Part shown: positions 21,190-31,000 of the stretch, one piece after another
Numbering within the stretch: position 1 is the first letter of the stretch
Layout of the letters: every line of letters starts with the position of its first letter
Source: Liopterus haemorrhoidalis
Taxonomy: Eukaryota > Arthropoda > Insecta > Coleoptera > Dytiscidae
Assembly (NCBI GenBank): GCA_963971575.1
Contig: OZ020617.1
Coordinates: forward strand, 16,949,403-17,013,402
Reading direction: 5' to 3'
DNA length: 64,000 nucleotides
Position numbers and translations under genes: made by a program
The notes under the pieces: generated by a model
The model's database searches: none
Told to the model about the DNA's origin: nothing
Seen by the model: only the letters and a program-made list of their open reading frames with translations

Positions 21190-22022
21190 TATTAAAAAGG
21201 GGTTATAGAGAAACACTTTACTTTTTTGATTGAATGAATATTTGAGGAGTTACGGGCCGACACCTTAAAACTAAAATCTTGAAATATCTTACTATTATTT
21301 GCTTTATATCAAAAGTGTGTATGAGGAATTTTTTCTTCTCTTCAATGCAATTTTTCATAAGAGATATGTTTGGGGAGCTATGGGTAGGGTGACCATTCGT
21401 CCCGCATTACGATGCGTCCCGTAAAAGTCCCACATTTTAACATTTTGTCCCGAATTTGGATTTGGGAGGTGAGGACATTTTTTTTTGCTCTTCACTTGGA
21501 TTTGGGAGGTGAAGACCTTTTTTTTTTGCTCTTCACTTGGATTTTGGGAGATGATCCCGTCCCGCATTGCCTTCTTAAGAAAATGGTCACCCTAGGTATG
21601 GGGGAGAGTTACCTATAAACGAAATATCTGTCTTATTATTTACTTAACATACGTACAGAAGAGTGGTTTAGAATAAAGAAACGATTAATACCTTTTCTAC
21701 TTGAAATTGAAATATCTCATTTATCATTTACGTTACAGCAAAAATATATATTACAAAAACCGTGTCTAGTACGGGCACTCCAGCTGAATATTTGGGGAGG
21801 CTATGGGGAGCGCTACTTATATATTTAAAATATCTCGCTTATTAATTATTTAACAGCAAAAATATATAAAAAGCGGTTTAGAATGTAGAAACGATTCATA
21901 TCTGTTCCTGGTAGTTTTTCATAAGATTAATTTTTGGGGAGCCCTACCTATACACTTGAAATATCTCATTTATCATAAGCATTTATCAACAAAGCCGTAC
22001 AAAGTACGGGCAAATCAGCTAG
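21190..22022 (+). mobile_element. Helitron-like non-autonomous element, 3' end
   Basis: The right end has the Helitron signature: a hairpin CCGTAC-aaa-GTACGG (21995-22009), a short AT-rich gap, then CTAG (22019-22022) followed by T. An older similar hairpin-like end lies near 21765-21790 (GTCTAGTACGGGCACTCCAGCT). The interior is made of degenerate 130-210-bp repeats with GGGGAGCTATGGG and GAAATATCTCATTTATCAT. The 5' terminus is not identified, so the left boundary is approximate. A hAT MITE (21385-21594) is inserted. Confidence 0.55.
21385..21594. mobile_element. hAT MITE, TAGGGTGACCA family
   Basis: TAGGGTGACCATTCG to AATGGTCACCCTA, with flanks GCTATGGG (21377-21384) and GGTATGGG (21595-21602), 7 of 8. 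The core has about two and a half minisatellite units (GGGAGGTGAGGAC, T-tract, GCTCTTCACTTGGATTT). Confidence 0.9.
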
Positions 22023-22025
22023 TGA

Positions 22026-22028
<3 letters not shown>

Positions 22029-22095
<67 letters not shown>
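22029..22095. repeat. (TA)n microsatellite
   Basis: About 33 pure TA units directly after the Helitron-like 3' end and at the 3' side of the RTE-like LINE, whose tail may have seeded it. Confidence 0.95.
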
Positions 22096-22096
<1 letters not shown>

Positions 22097-22099
<3 letters not shown>

Positions 22100-23755
22100 C
22101 ACGAGTTTTCAACGTTCATAGTTGCTCTTATGGTATCATTACGAACGTGCTCGAGTTTGGAGATACCGCAACTCCTTCTTCAAAAGTCCATTTCCACGGC
22201 GCTCAGTCGGGCTTTATTTCTTTGTGTGAGTTCCCATGTTTCTGAACCATAGGTACAGATACTTTCGACAATAGTTTTGTAGATAATCGTTTTCGTTCTT
22301 TTAGATATATTGTCGTTCCACAATACCGGGTTTAGTTGCCTTATTACACACTTCCCTTGCCCTATTTTATTGGTGATATCATCTTCACTCTTCCCTTTAT
22401 TTGATAGGGTAACACCTAGGTATTTAAATGACTGGCAGTTTCTGATGATTTCATCATTTATTTTGAGGTCTCTTCTCTTCTCACCAACAACGAGGTATTC
22501 AGTTTTCTGTGCATTCATTTCTAAACCCCATTTCTTATATTCCTCCCTTAGTTTCCTCAACATATAGTTGGAATCATCTTCGTCTTCAGCTATCAGAACC
22601 TGGTCATCTGCAAATAATAGGGTATATAGTGGATTGCCTCCAATATCTATACCCATATTACTGCATTCGCGCCTTCATGCCTTCAAGGCCTCTTCAATAT
22701 ATATCTTAAAGAGGGTGGGAGCTAGAGTGCAGCCTTGTCTGAATCCTTTCGTTACAGGGAACTCGGGAGAGAGTTTCTTCCCTAGCTTGACACAGCTAGA
22801 ACATTTTTCATACAGGTTACGAACAGCATTCACATAAGTCTCACTAACACAATTTTTTCTCATGCTTCCCCATAGTTTACCTAGTGCAGCGGTCGGGGAA
22901 CCGGAGTAAATTACCCCAAATGGGGTAAAAATGAAATTTTTGGGGGTAGTAAGGAAATTTTTCCAATTTGCTATTTTATTAACGTGTTAGTAGCGCACTA
23001 AGGAAAAGAACGCTGAGGGGCTTGACTAAGGAGCGCCATTGCGAAGATGAGGAACTTTTTTTTGCTCATCATTTTCATTTTGGGAGGTGAGGACTTTTTT
23101 TTGCTCATCACTTAGATTTTGGGAGGTGAGGACCTTTTTTTTATTCTTCATTTGGATTTTGAGAGGTGAGGACCTTTTTTTTTTGCTTGTCACTTAAATT
23201 TTTGGTTTACAAGCCAATGGGGTAACGTCGGTGTAAAGAAATATATCTTTGGGTAATGGGTAATAATGTTTCCCGACCCCTGACCTAGTGGGACTGTGGC
23301 GTACGCCTTATGAAGATCTACAAAGGTGAGATGAGTAGGTTGATTCCTCGCCAATCTTTTTTCAACTAACTGCCTTAGGACAAATATACCGTCCACGCAA
23401 GACATTCCCGCTCTAAATCCATTTTGATCTTCTGCAATCTGAAGATTCTGAAGATTTGCCTCTATTCTCGCTTTCAGCACTTTTCCATATAACCTGGCCA
23501 TAGAACTGATGACGCTTAATCCGCGGTAATTCTTACATTCAGGCGATTACCTATCTTGTATAATGAAGAAATATATGCCTTCTTCCAATCATCAGGAACT
23601 TCAAAGTTGTTTAGGCACATATTGAATATGTATGTTGTCAGTTCTATTAGTTGACTAGGGCCAGATTTTATAAGCTCGATGGATAAATTGCCTGGACCTG
23701 GAGCTTTGCCGTTCTTCATGGATTTGAGCACTTTTAGCACTTCTTCATAAGTGAA
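22097..23755 (-). pseudogene. RTE-like LINE reverse transcriptase remnant
   Basis: Minus strand pieces in RT order: LKSMKNGKAPGPGNLSIELI (start of the fingers), RLYGKVLKARIE and QNGFRAGMSCVDGIFVLRQL, TFVDLHKAYATVP (palm motif A), KGFRQGCTLAPTLFKIYIEE (motif B), LYTLLFADDQVLIAED (motif C with FADD at about 22603-22614), QKTEYLVVG and YLGVTLSNKGKSEDDI (thumb), then RRSCGISKLEHVRN. Stops and frameshifts separate the segments and the endonuclease is missing. Motif spelling fits RTE/BovB-type LINEs. A hAT MITE (22887-23282) splits the frame within P-L-G of motif A's downstream loop. Confidence 0.87.
22887..23282. mobile_element. hAT MITE, CAGCGGTCGGGG ends, perfect TSD
   Basis: Ends CAGCGGTCGGGGAACC and GTTTCCCGACCCCTG, flanked by ACCTAGTG at 22879-22886 and 23283-23290, an exact 8-bp duplication. 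Removing one flank and the insert restores the LINE reading frame. The interior holds a block (AGCGCACTAAGGAAAAG, GCTTGACTAAGG) and minisatellite units also found in the unrelated-ended MITE at 49374. Confidence 0.93.
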
Positions 23756-24016
23756 GGAGTGCTAATAAATTAGTGAAATAATAAATGGCTAATTCTTTTA
23801 TTTTAAATGATACCTACGTCTTTGGCCTTAATAGACTTGAATCATAACGTAAGAGGTCTGATCTATTACATTATTCAAATATTAGATACATTCAACCCTT
23901 TCCCTAGGATAGAGGATTTGTTTTTTTAAATGGCACCCAGTAGTATAAAAAACCAGTGGCGAAGGGAGACCTCCGCTAGACTTGCCCTCCCATAAAAAAA
24001 AATAATAATAAAAAAA

Positions 24017-24062
<46 letters not shown>

Positions 24063-24114
24063 TTTAAAAGAAGATTTAAGTAAATCCGCATAAATACATC
24101 AAATTATGTCCTAT
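23756..24114. other. No gene; lone hAT end and (TA)n
   Basis: CAGTGGCGAAGGGAGACC at 23954 resembles a hAT terminus without a visible mate. A (TA)n tract of about 19 units lies at 24021-24058. Nothing coding is seen. Confidence 0.45.
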
Positions 24115-24470
24115 ACAATTTTTTGTCCAAGGCTTGGTTTACTAGTTAGGAATTTTTAAAAATTTTAAAGTTTAATAACTTCCGTTTCCGGTTTCGGATT
24201 TTAATAAAAAACAATAGGTTTCTTCCCAATTATTAGGAGAATTTTTTAGCACCAGAACGAACTCTTTAAGTTAAACCGTTTTTGAGTTATCGTGTATACA
24301 CACAGACACACACACAGCCACATACACATACGGACGGCACTCCGAAAATAGGTTTTTTGGATTCCCTGGACTATGAAACGTGGTCATCAGTCAAAATCTC
24401 GACATCGAAAATTTTTGCGATTACAATACTTGCCCCTTATATATTAAGGTCGGGCAAGTAAAAATTGTTT
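24115..24470 (+). repeat. Dispersed repeat ending in CGGGCAAGTAAAAA
   Basis: Contains ACTTCCGTTTCCGGTTTCGG, ACACACACAGCCACATACAC, GACTATGAAACGTGGTCATC and GATTACAATACTTGCCCCTT, then TATATTAAGGTCGGGCAAG. A second copy of its 3' end is at 60062-60091 and 61077-61100, split by a transposon, so this copy shows the empty site. Non-coding. Confidence 0.75.
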
Positions 24471-24822
24471 AATGATATATATATTTTTCTAAGTTTAGCA
24501 GTATTTGTACAGAATTAGATTACAAAAATAATTAAAAAAGGAAATAATAAATGTTTATTAGAATTTTTTGAGCGTTTCAGGTATTAAGTACTTGAAAGAT
24601 GCCAATTGAGGGCCCGAATGCTAGATGTCTGAGATAGTATCTTTTGTCATAATTGCATAAAAAATATCAGCAGTTTTTAAAAATAATTTTTAATAGGTAC
24701 ATTTTTAATTATTTAATAATCGTTCGAAAACTCAGAGTCTACTATTTCGGTTTCATTGTATACATCACTCTGATTTTTTCAGATTTTTAAACCCTTGGAG
24801 TTTTTAGGGGATTTTCAGCCCC
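24471..24822. other. No gene seen
   Basis: AT-rich stretch without recognisable coding, repeat or structural features. Confidence 0.4.
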
Positions 24823-24829
24823 ACTGGAA

Positions 24830-24863
<34 letters not shown>

Positions 24864-25460
24864 TTTATTGACCACAATACAATACAATTAAATTGTTTAC
24901 AGTCAGTCAAACAAATAGTGTAGATTTATACAAAAAGAGTTACACATAGATATAATTATTACTTAGATACAAAAACTAATGATAATACTAAAAATTTAAA
25001 TCAAAATATTCGGACACAGAGTACAATGGATTTTGAATTAGCACATCCTTCACAAACGCTTCAAATTTATTTTGGGGTAAAAGTCTTACTGACTCTGGCA
25101 ATTTATTAAAGAATTTAATAGCGTAGTAGGTAGTGCTATTTCTGGATTTTGATAGGCGGCTGAATTTAGGATATATATCATTCTTGTATCTAGTATTATG
25201 ATTATGAATGTCATTAAAAGATTTAAAGTCGTTTTTATTTTTGTAAAAAAATTTTAAACAGGCAAAAATGTAGAGTGATGGCAGAGTCATAATTTGCAAA
25301 GATAAAAAAGATTTTTGACAGTCTGCTCTGTAAGAAATGCCGTCAATGATTCTCACAGCGCGTCTTTGCAATGCAAAAATTCTATCAGCAGAGGACGAGT
25401 GTCCCCATGCTAAGAGGGCATAAGAAATATGTGATTGAAAAAGTGATTGAAAAAAAGGAG
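24823..25460 (-). pseudogene. LINE 3' end: RT tail, 3' UTR and (TTA)n tail
   Basis: The minus strand from about 25460 encodes SHISYALLAWGHSSSADRIF, then ALQRRAVRIIDG, TLPSLYIFACLKF, HNHNTRYKNDIYP, AIKFFNKLPESVRLL and ends SEYFDLNF with a stop at 24988. This is the C-terminal region after the reverse transcriptase in jockey/CR1-type LINEs. After the stop a 3' UTR carries AATAAATATT and then a trinucleotide tail (about 11 units, 24829-24861 on the plus strand). The element is 5' truncated at about 25460, as expected for target-primed insertion. Its frame from there to the stop is intact. Confidence 0.88.
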
Positions 25461-26087
25461 AAACAGTTTTCTGGGGTTATGATTAGCAAAGGTCGCATAT
25501 ATGTTATTTTTTTTTCTGAAATAAAATTTCGTTCGTTGACTTACGAATCAACAGTTTTTATATACCACACTTAAAAAGTTTTTTTTTTTGATAAATACCT
25601 ATTTATCAATTACGCGCAGTTTCAGTATCTTTTTTATATGAGGGTCAAACATCTGAATATGCATATTAAATTTTATCTCTAAGGTTGTTCTTCTAGGTCC
25701 CCTTTGATCATAATTTCTACCGTACGAACAAGATAGATGCAGGTCGTGAATTTTATTGGGTTACGACTTGATCCACTTAACGGTGAACAAAAATTACAAA
25801 GGCCTAAAAAACGCGTGACACAATTTTTTACATGACAATAAAGTAAAATTCATTTTTATTTACAGGAAAAAAGGGTACAATTTCAAAAATACAAATTGTA
25901 TACTTAGTGTACATAATCCCAGGAACTTGTCAGTTTTCAGTTAATTTGTTCATTATATTAGGTGCGTTTTTTTTTTTTTTTTGTTAAATAGAGTTGTCTA
26001 CTATTAGAGGCGATTTATTACATGATTATTTGTGAGTAATTCGTGTTTTCTGGTTTTGTTAAACTACATTTTGATCCTCCGTGAATA
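25461..26087. other. No gene; partial dispersed repeat near 25600-25745
   Basis: 25600-25745 is a decayed inverted fragment of the 1.3-kb family (GAGGGTCAAACATCTGAATATG and the GTACGAACAAGATAGATGCA block). The remainder has no supported feature. Confidence 0.45.
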
Positions 26088-26780
26088 TACGAGGGTTACC
26101 TTTATGTTTTTACAAACGACCACTAGATGGCAATATTGAAATATGTCATTACTATATTCGTAAAATTTAACATTTGTTATTGTGAAATCAGTGGCAGCTT
26201 ATAAATTGACCGAGTAGTTTGTTTACAGTGAGCGTTTAAAAAAAAACAAGTTTGTGAAAAAATGGATTTACTCGTGAAGATTTTCGTTGGATGATTTTTT
26301 TGGATTTTAGTAAAGGCTTGACACAACAACAATGCATAGATTTGCTTCGTTCAACTTTTGGTAATGAAGCACCATCAGAAAAGACTGTTTACAATTGGTT
26401 TGCAGAATATCGTCGTGGTCGTGCGTCCGTCAGTGATGAATCTCGTGAAGGCCGACCAAAATCGGTTTGATTCAAAAAAACATCGATGCTGTGCGCAAAA
26501 TGATTGAAGAAGATCGGCATGTGACTTACCGTGAGATAGAGGCTTCCTTTGGCATGTCGCAGACTGCAATAAATTCGCTTTTGCATGAACTGTGAAAAAG
26601 ATCTGTTCCCGATGGATTCCGCATAATTTGATCGAAGCTCAAAAAAAGTCTCGTGTTGATTGGTGTAAGGGAATGCTAAAAAAAAATCAACCTAGGCACT
26701 GCAAAATCCGTATAAAGCATCCTTACAGGTGACGAAACTTGGATTTATTCACATGAACCGGAAACTAGCCGTTAATATTC
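26088..26780 (+). pseudogene. Mariner element, 3'-truncated second copy
   Basis: Starts at a TA-flanked TACGAGGGTTACC terminus, shares the 5' untranslated region with the copy at 17820-19240, and encodes decayed DFTREDFRW, GLTQQQCIDLLRSTFGNEAP, KTVYNWFAEYRRGRAS, EEDRHVTYREIEASFGMSQT, LTGDETWIYSHEPE, stopping abruptly near 26780 before the second catalytic region. Stops are present. It provides the uninterrupted site for the MITE at 18958. Confidence 0.87.
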
Positions 26781-27078
26781 GTACTATACTATAATTTTTA
26801 AATGAACTTCGATGAATTGTATTAATAAAGTAAGAGTTTAGCCATGCCTATCAGGTTTCACACCATTGGTTTACTTAGAATAAGGCTAGAATTCTAAGAA
26901 ACTCACAGACATATTCACGTACCTCTGTCGTAACCATGCTTAAACAAAAAATTGAATTTTTTATTATCCCCCCCGTTCCGCCCCTAAGAAAAACACATCA
27001 GTACGTTAATTATAATATCAATCATATGGTCTTGATAGGACTTCTTTTAAAAAATGTAGAATAACAATCATCTTTACA

Positions 27079-27189
27079 CGGACCGATTAGATTTAGCCGC
27101 GGACCGGTTTAATTTAGCCGCCGACCGGCTAAAGTTAGTCGCGGACCTGTTATTTGGTTTCGGACCGGTTAGATTTAGCCGCGGACTGG
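27079..27189. repeat. 21-bp minisatellite, about five copies
   Basis: The unit CGGACCGGTTAGATTTAGCCG is repeated with substitutions five times plus a partial sixth. It is GC-rich against an AT-rich background and lies 640 bp upstream of the MADF-BESS gene. Confidence 0.88.
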
Positions 27190-27293
27190 CATTTATTCTA
27201 GTGACTTTTTGAGTTTCTATTTTGTTAATACAGAAATCCATTATTCCGGCAATAGCTTCAATTTAATGGCAAGAGGAGGCATGTCGCCTAAAT

Positions 27294-27517
27294 AAGCGGT
27301 TCTTAACCGTGGGGTCCCAACCCCCAGAGGGGTCCCGAAATTAAAAGAAAACATTTAATTTTTCCAGTTTTTGCTTTTAAAATTACAATAAACTTAATTA
27401 AAACAATAAATTATTAAGAACATTTAAAATATTATTTCAAAAATTTTCTTGGGGGGTCTAGAAAATATTTTAGGCTAGTTGGGGGGGTCCCGAGTATAAA
27501 AAGGTTAAGAACCGCTG
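27294..27517. mobile_element. hAT MITE, GCGGTTCTTAACC ends
   Basis: Inverted ends AAGCGGTTCTTAACC and GGTTAAGAACCGCTG with GGGGTCCC motifs inside both ends. The flanks GCCTAAAT (27286-27293) and ACTTAAAT (27518-27525) match at 6 of 8. The element lies 311 bp upstream of the MADF-BESS start codon. Confidence 0.82.
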
Positions 27518-27689
27518 ACTTAAATTGCCTGGTAAATATATGTATAACATTTGTACATTATACAAATTTTCATCTCGGTCCGCCCCTGACTCAGTGCCAT
27601 TTTTTGATTTTGTGTTAAACAATAACAGACAATTAAAAATAGTGCGCATTATACGCACGCTGATAGTCGGTCGATTGTACCGTAACTGT

Positions 27690-27828
27690 ACAAGAGAATC
27701 TCAGGGTCACGCGCATAGTCAGTACGTTTCCCATCAGCGGCCCCGCACGTCTCACATCCGTCGGCGCGCTGACCGTTCATTATACTGACTGACTTGTCGT
27801 ACGTTGTAAGCTGATAATATTCGCTAAC
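27690..27828 (+). promoter_or_regulatory. Presumed 5' UTR/promoter region of the MADF-BESS gene
   Basis: The 140 bp before the ATG at 27829 are markedly GC- and CpG-richer than the surroundings (around 27735-27775) and contain initiator-like TCAGT sequences. No TATA box is evident. This is inference from composition and position only. Confidence 0.3.
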
Positions 27829-28003
27829 ATGAGTTTTGATACTGAAAAACTTATTTATCAAGTTCAAATTCGACGTTATTTGTGGGACCCGGGATTTGAA
27901 GGATATAAAGATAAGGAAATGAGGGATAATTCTTGGTACGAAATTGCAAGTGCAATAGTTTGTGATTATGATACATTAAACAATGAGAAAAAAGAAAAGA
28001 GTG
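27829..28003 (+). CDS. MADF-BESS gene, exon 1
   Basis: Encodes residues 1-58 and the first base of codon 59. It carries the N-terminal half of the MADF domain (LWDPGFEGYKD and the NSWYEIASAI helix). Ends at AGTG before GTAAGTA. Confidence 0.88.
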
Positions 28004-31000
28004 GTAAGTACAATAATATATATAATTTTGAGAACACTTATTAAATTACATATACTATAATATTAAACAATTGTTATAATATTACAATATTTAAATTCTT
28101 AGAATTTTATGACAAATAGTTTTGTTTTGCGGTGTACTGTCAGGTTGTCTCGTGTTTAGTAATCGTCTGCGCATGCGCTATCGAAGGTCGTACTTGTTAT
28201 TTCAGAGCAGTGGCGTAGATATTTATTATCGTACGTATTCTAGACCAGTGTTTCTCTTTTTGGTGGGTCGCGGGAGAATTTATTCGATTATATTACCTTT
28301 ATATAAAGAGTGGGATATTAGAAATAGCGGGTAGATTAATTTATTTGTTTTATGGAAGTGTGCTACGGTTGGATAAGTTTGAGAAACACTGATTTGGACC
28401 ACTGTTTCTTAATCGCTGATCCGTGGAACGGCGCCAGTCCGCCAAAACTTTAAAAATATATAACTAATAATATTTTTTGTAAATGATTGACGGCTAGTAG
28501 TACTATATAAAATTATAAATTTTATTTTTTCATGACTAATAACTATAAAATGTATTTTGTTTGTTAATCTTTATACCAGTGGTTCTCAGCCTTTTATAAG
28601 TGATGATTCTCTTATACAAATATTAGAACTTTAAGCCTTCCTACCATTATTCCTCCGATTTTATCCATATGTATACCCTTTACCAGTGTTTTAATAGATA
28701 CGTATAAAAATATATCTAGATACAGATGCAGAATTATGATAAATATCTAGATACAGATACATGCCAAAATTTTTGTATCTAGATACAAAATAAGCTAACA
28801 ATTAACAATGCATTATAACTAAACAAACAGTGCATGTTAGTCAGTATTATACAGGCTGTTCAAATATAATGGTGACGTCACAAAAAGCTCACTAATTTCA
28901 AGGTAAAACACTATTCTACGGAACAATTTTGTACTAAATAATGTATGTATTTTATATTATGTTAGTCATATATACTAACGTATAAGGCTAATGTTAGTCT
29001 TATAGTTCCGCAGCTATATTTTTGTTTTAGGGGATGTTCCTCTAAATCAAATTTTAGCCCTAATTTTTGATCACTAATAATAAATTACTGATAAGAAATA
29101 TGTGATTATTTTTTGATATTTCATACAAATTAAATTTATAACAAAATTTCAGATAACCTTCTGACGCTTACAAATTAAATTTACATGAAATATAAAAAAT
29201 AAATGTTTTTCTACGTCCTTTAGGAAACATACCTACTTACCTTACTGATTTAAATTAGGAAATGAACTTAATATCCACAATAGCATGGCCGGCCCTTGGG
29301 TGAGGTGGACTAGAGCCAGGCCTCAAGTTATGAAATGCCTCAAAAAAATTATCAAAGTGTACCTTAAATCACTGGATACTTTTTTGGGCCACAGTTTGTA
29401 AAACCATGGTCCACTCCCAAACTACTTGTGTGGATATAATTTTTCATTTGTTTTTAGTAATTTGGTCATCAAAATAGCAATAATATTTACTCAAAAACTT
29501 AGTTTTTATTAATAATGACCTATTTTCCTTAAGTATTGCAAATAAAACCTACTATTTTTCTAGTTACTGTATCTAGATACTTGTAACAGCACTGCCCTTT
29601 ACCTACGGTACCCTGGTTGAGAACTGCGTTCTTATATCATCATCCATGTTTCTATCCCTTAGTTTGTGTGTACGGTACAATAAGTTACCAAATCTCTGAC
29701 CCATATATAGAAAAAATACTGAGACTTCGAAAACATATCAAACAAAAAATATTTATAACAGTTTTAGTCTAAGTTGGCAGTTTGCAGCAAAATGCGCAGT
29801 AATTGCCGTCAAATAATATAGACACGGCATGCTCTATGCCTTAGCACTGTGTGTTATGAGGCCAAGAACCTGTGGAGACGGAAGGGGGATTTGCCACCTT
29901 GAGTACAGCAGATTGCCTAATTTTAATATATTTTGTCAAGCTACCGCTAAATAGGATACTCCACTTGATGGGGAAAGTGGAGGGGGTGGTCTCAAGTGAC
30001 ATCATATCTACTGAGGTTATTGTTAGCTTTGTTTGTAGTGCTATTTCTAACGGTTTATTATTAGAGCCCTGCAAATCCGCGGATATCCGCAAATTTTCTG
30101 CGGATGCGGCTAAATTATCATTTAAACCATGCGGATGCGGATAAAATTTGAACATTAAATCTTCGGTTACTTTCGGAGAAACACGCGATTGTGTTTTGAC
30201 TCCGCAGCCTCTGTTACCTTCGGTTGTCTGTATACACATGTGATATTTTGTAGCATTCTATCTCACTCTATGTTATTGTTATTAAGACAATTGTCCATGG
30301 TCGAGATTGTGTTCAGACAATCAATATAACTTTTTTTTTTATTATATATAGAAAATAATATTTTGGACAAAAGTTTCATGGTACACATTCGATGTAATTC
30401 TTCCTACCTCTGCTCTAATTCTGGCTTTTAAATCTAATAAACGTTTTTTTTTTACATAAAACTGATTAGTAAGTTTTATTTAAATACCAAAATTGATCTA
30501 TGTACATTTTTCTCGAAAATTTTATTATGTAACCTGCCAATTGTTTTATACTACCCGAAGTAAAAAGTCTTGCTGATTCCAAAAAGTAAAGTTGGCAAAA
30601 ATTGAAAAATGCACATGCTGCTATTTGAAAAAATATGAAGCACCTTCTACCAAGTAACTTTTCTCTTTTTTTTTTTTAATTCAATAATAAAAACAAAAAT
30701 ATAGCCATGTTGCATCACTTTTTCCTCGCCATGGAAAAGGTAAAACTGACGTGAAATGTTAGTTGACATTAATATGATACTTGACAGTACTATCAACATG
30801 TATTTCATGAGCAGTACGCCACCTGATCCCTACGGAAAAGGACGCTTATACCCCCCAAAATTTTGTCTCTTTTTAGGTTTTAAAATTATTAACGCATCTA
30901 GGCCCCAAAACTTTTTGCGTCCCTTAGGTTAATTTTAGTTTAAATCCAAAATTTTTCAGTAGTGTTTTAGATCAGCGGTTACCAAATAAGGCGAAACATG

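Noticed and set aside
22310..22837. Plus-strand frames over 22310-22837
   Set aside because: They are the reverse complement of the RTE-like reverse transcriptase, which has recognisable motifs on the minus strand.
26375..26586. Minus-strand frames over the second mariner copy
   Set aside because: Shadows of the plus-strand mariner transposase remnant.
27690..27780. CpG-island promoter claim for the MADF-BESS gene
   Set aside because: Only a short GC-richer stretch is visible; kept as a low-confidence regulatory note, not as a finding.
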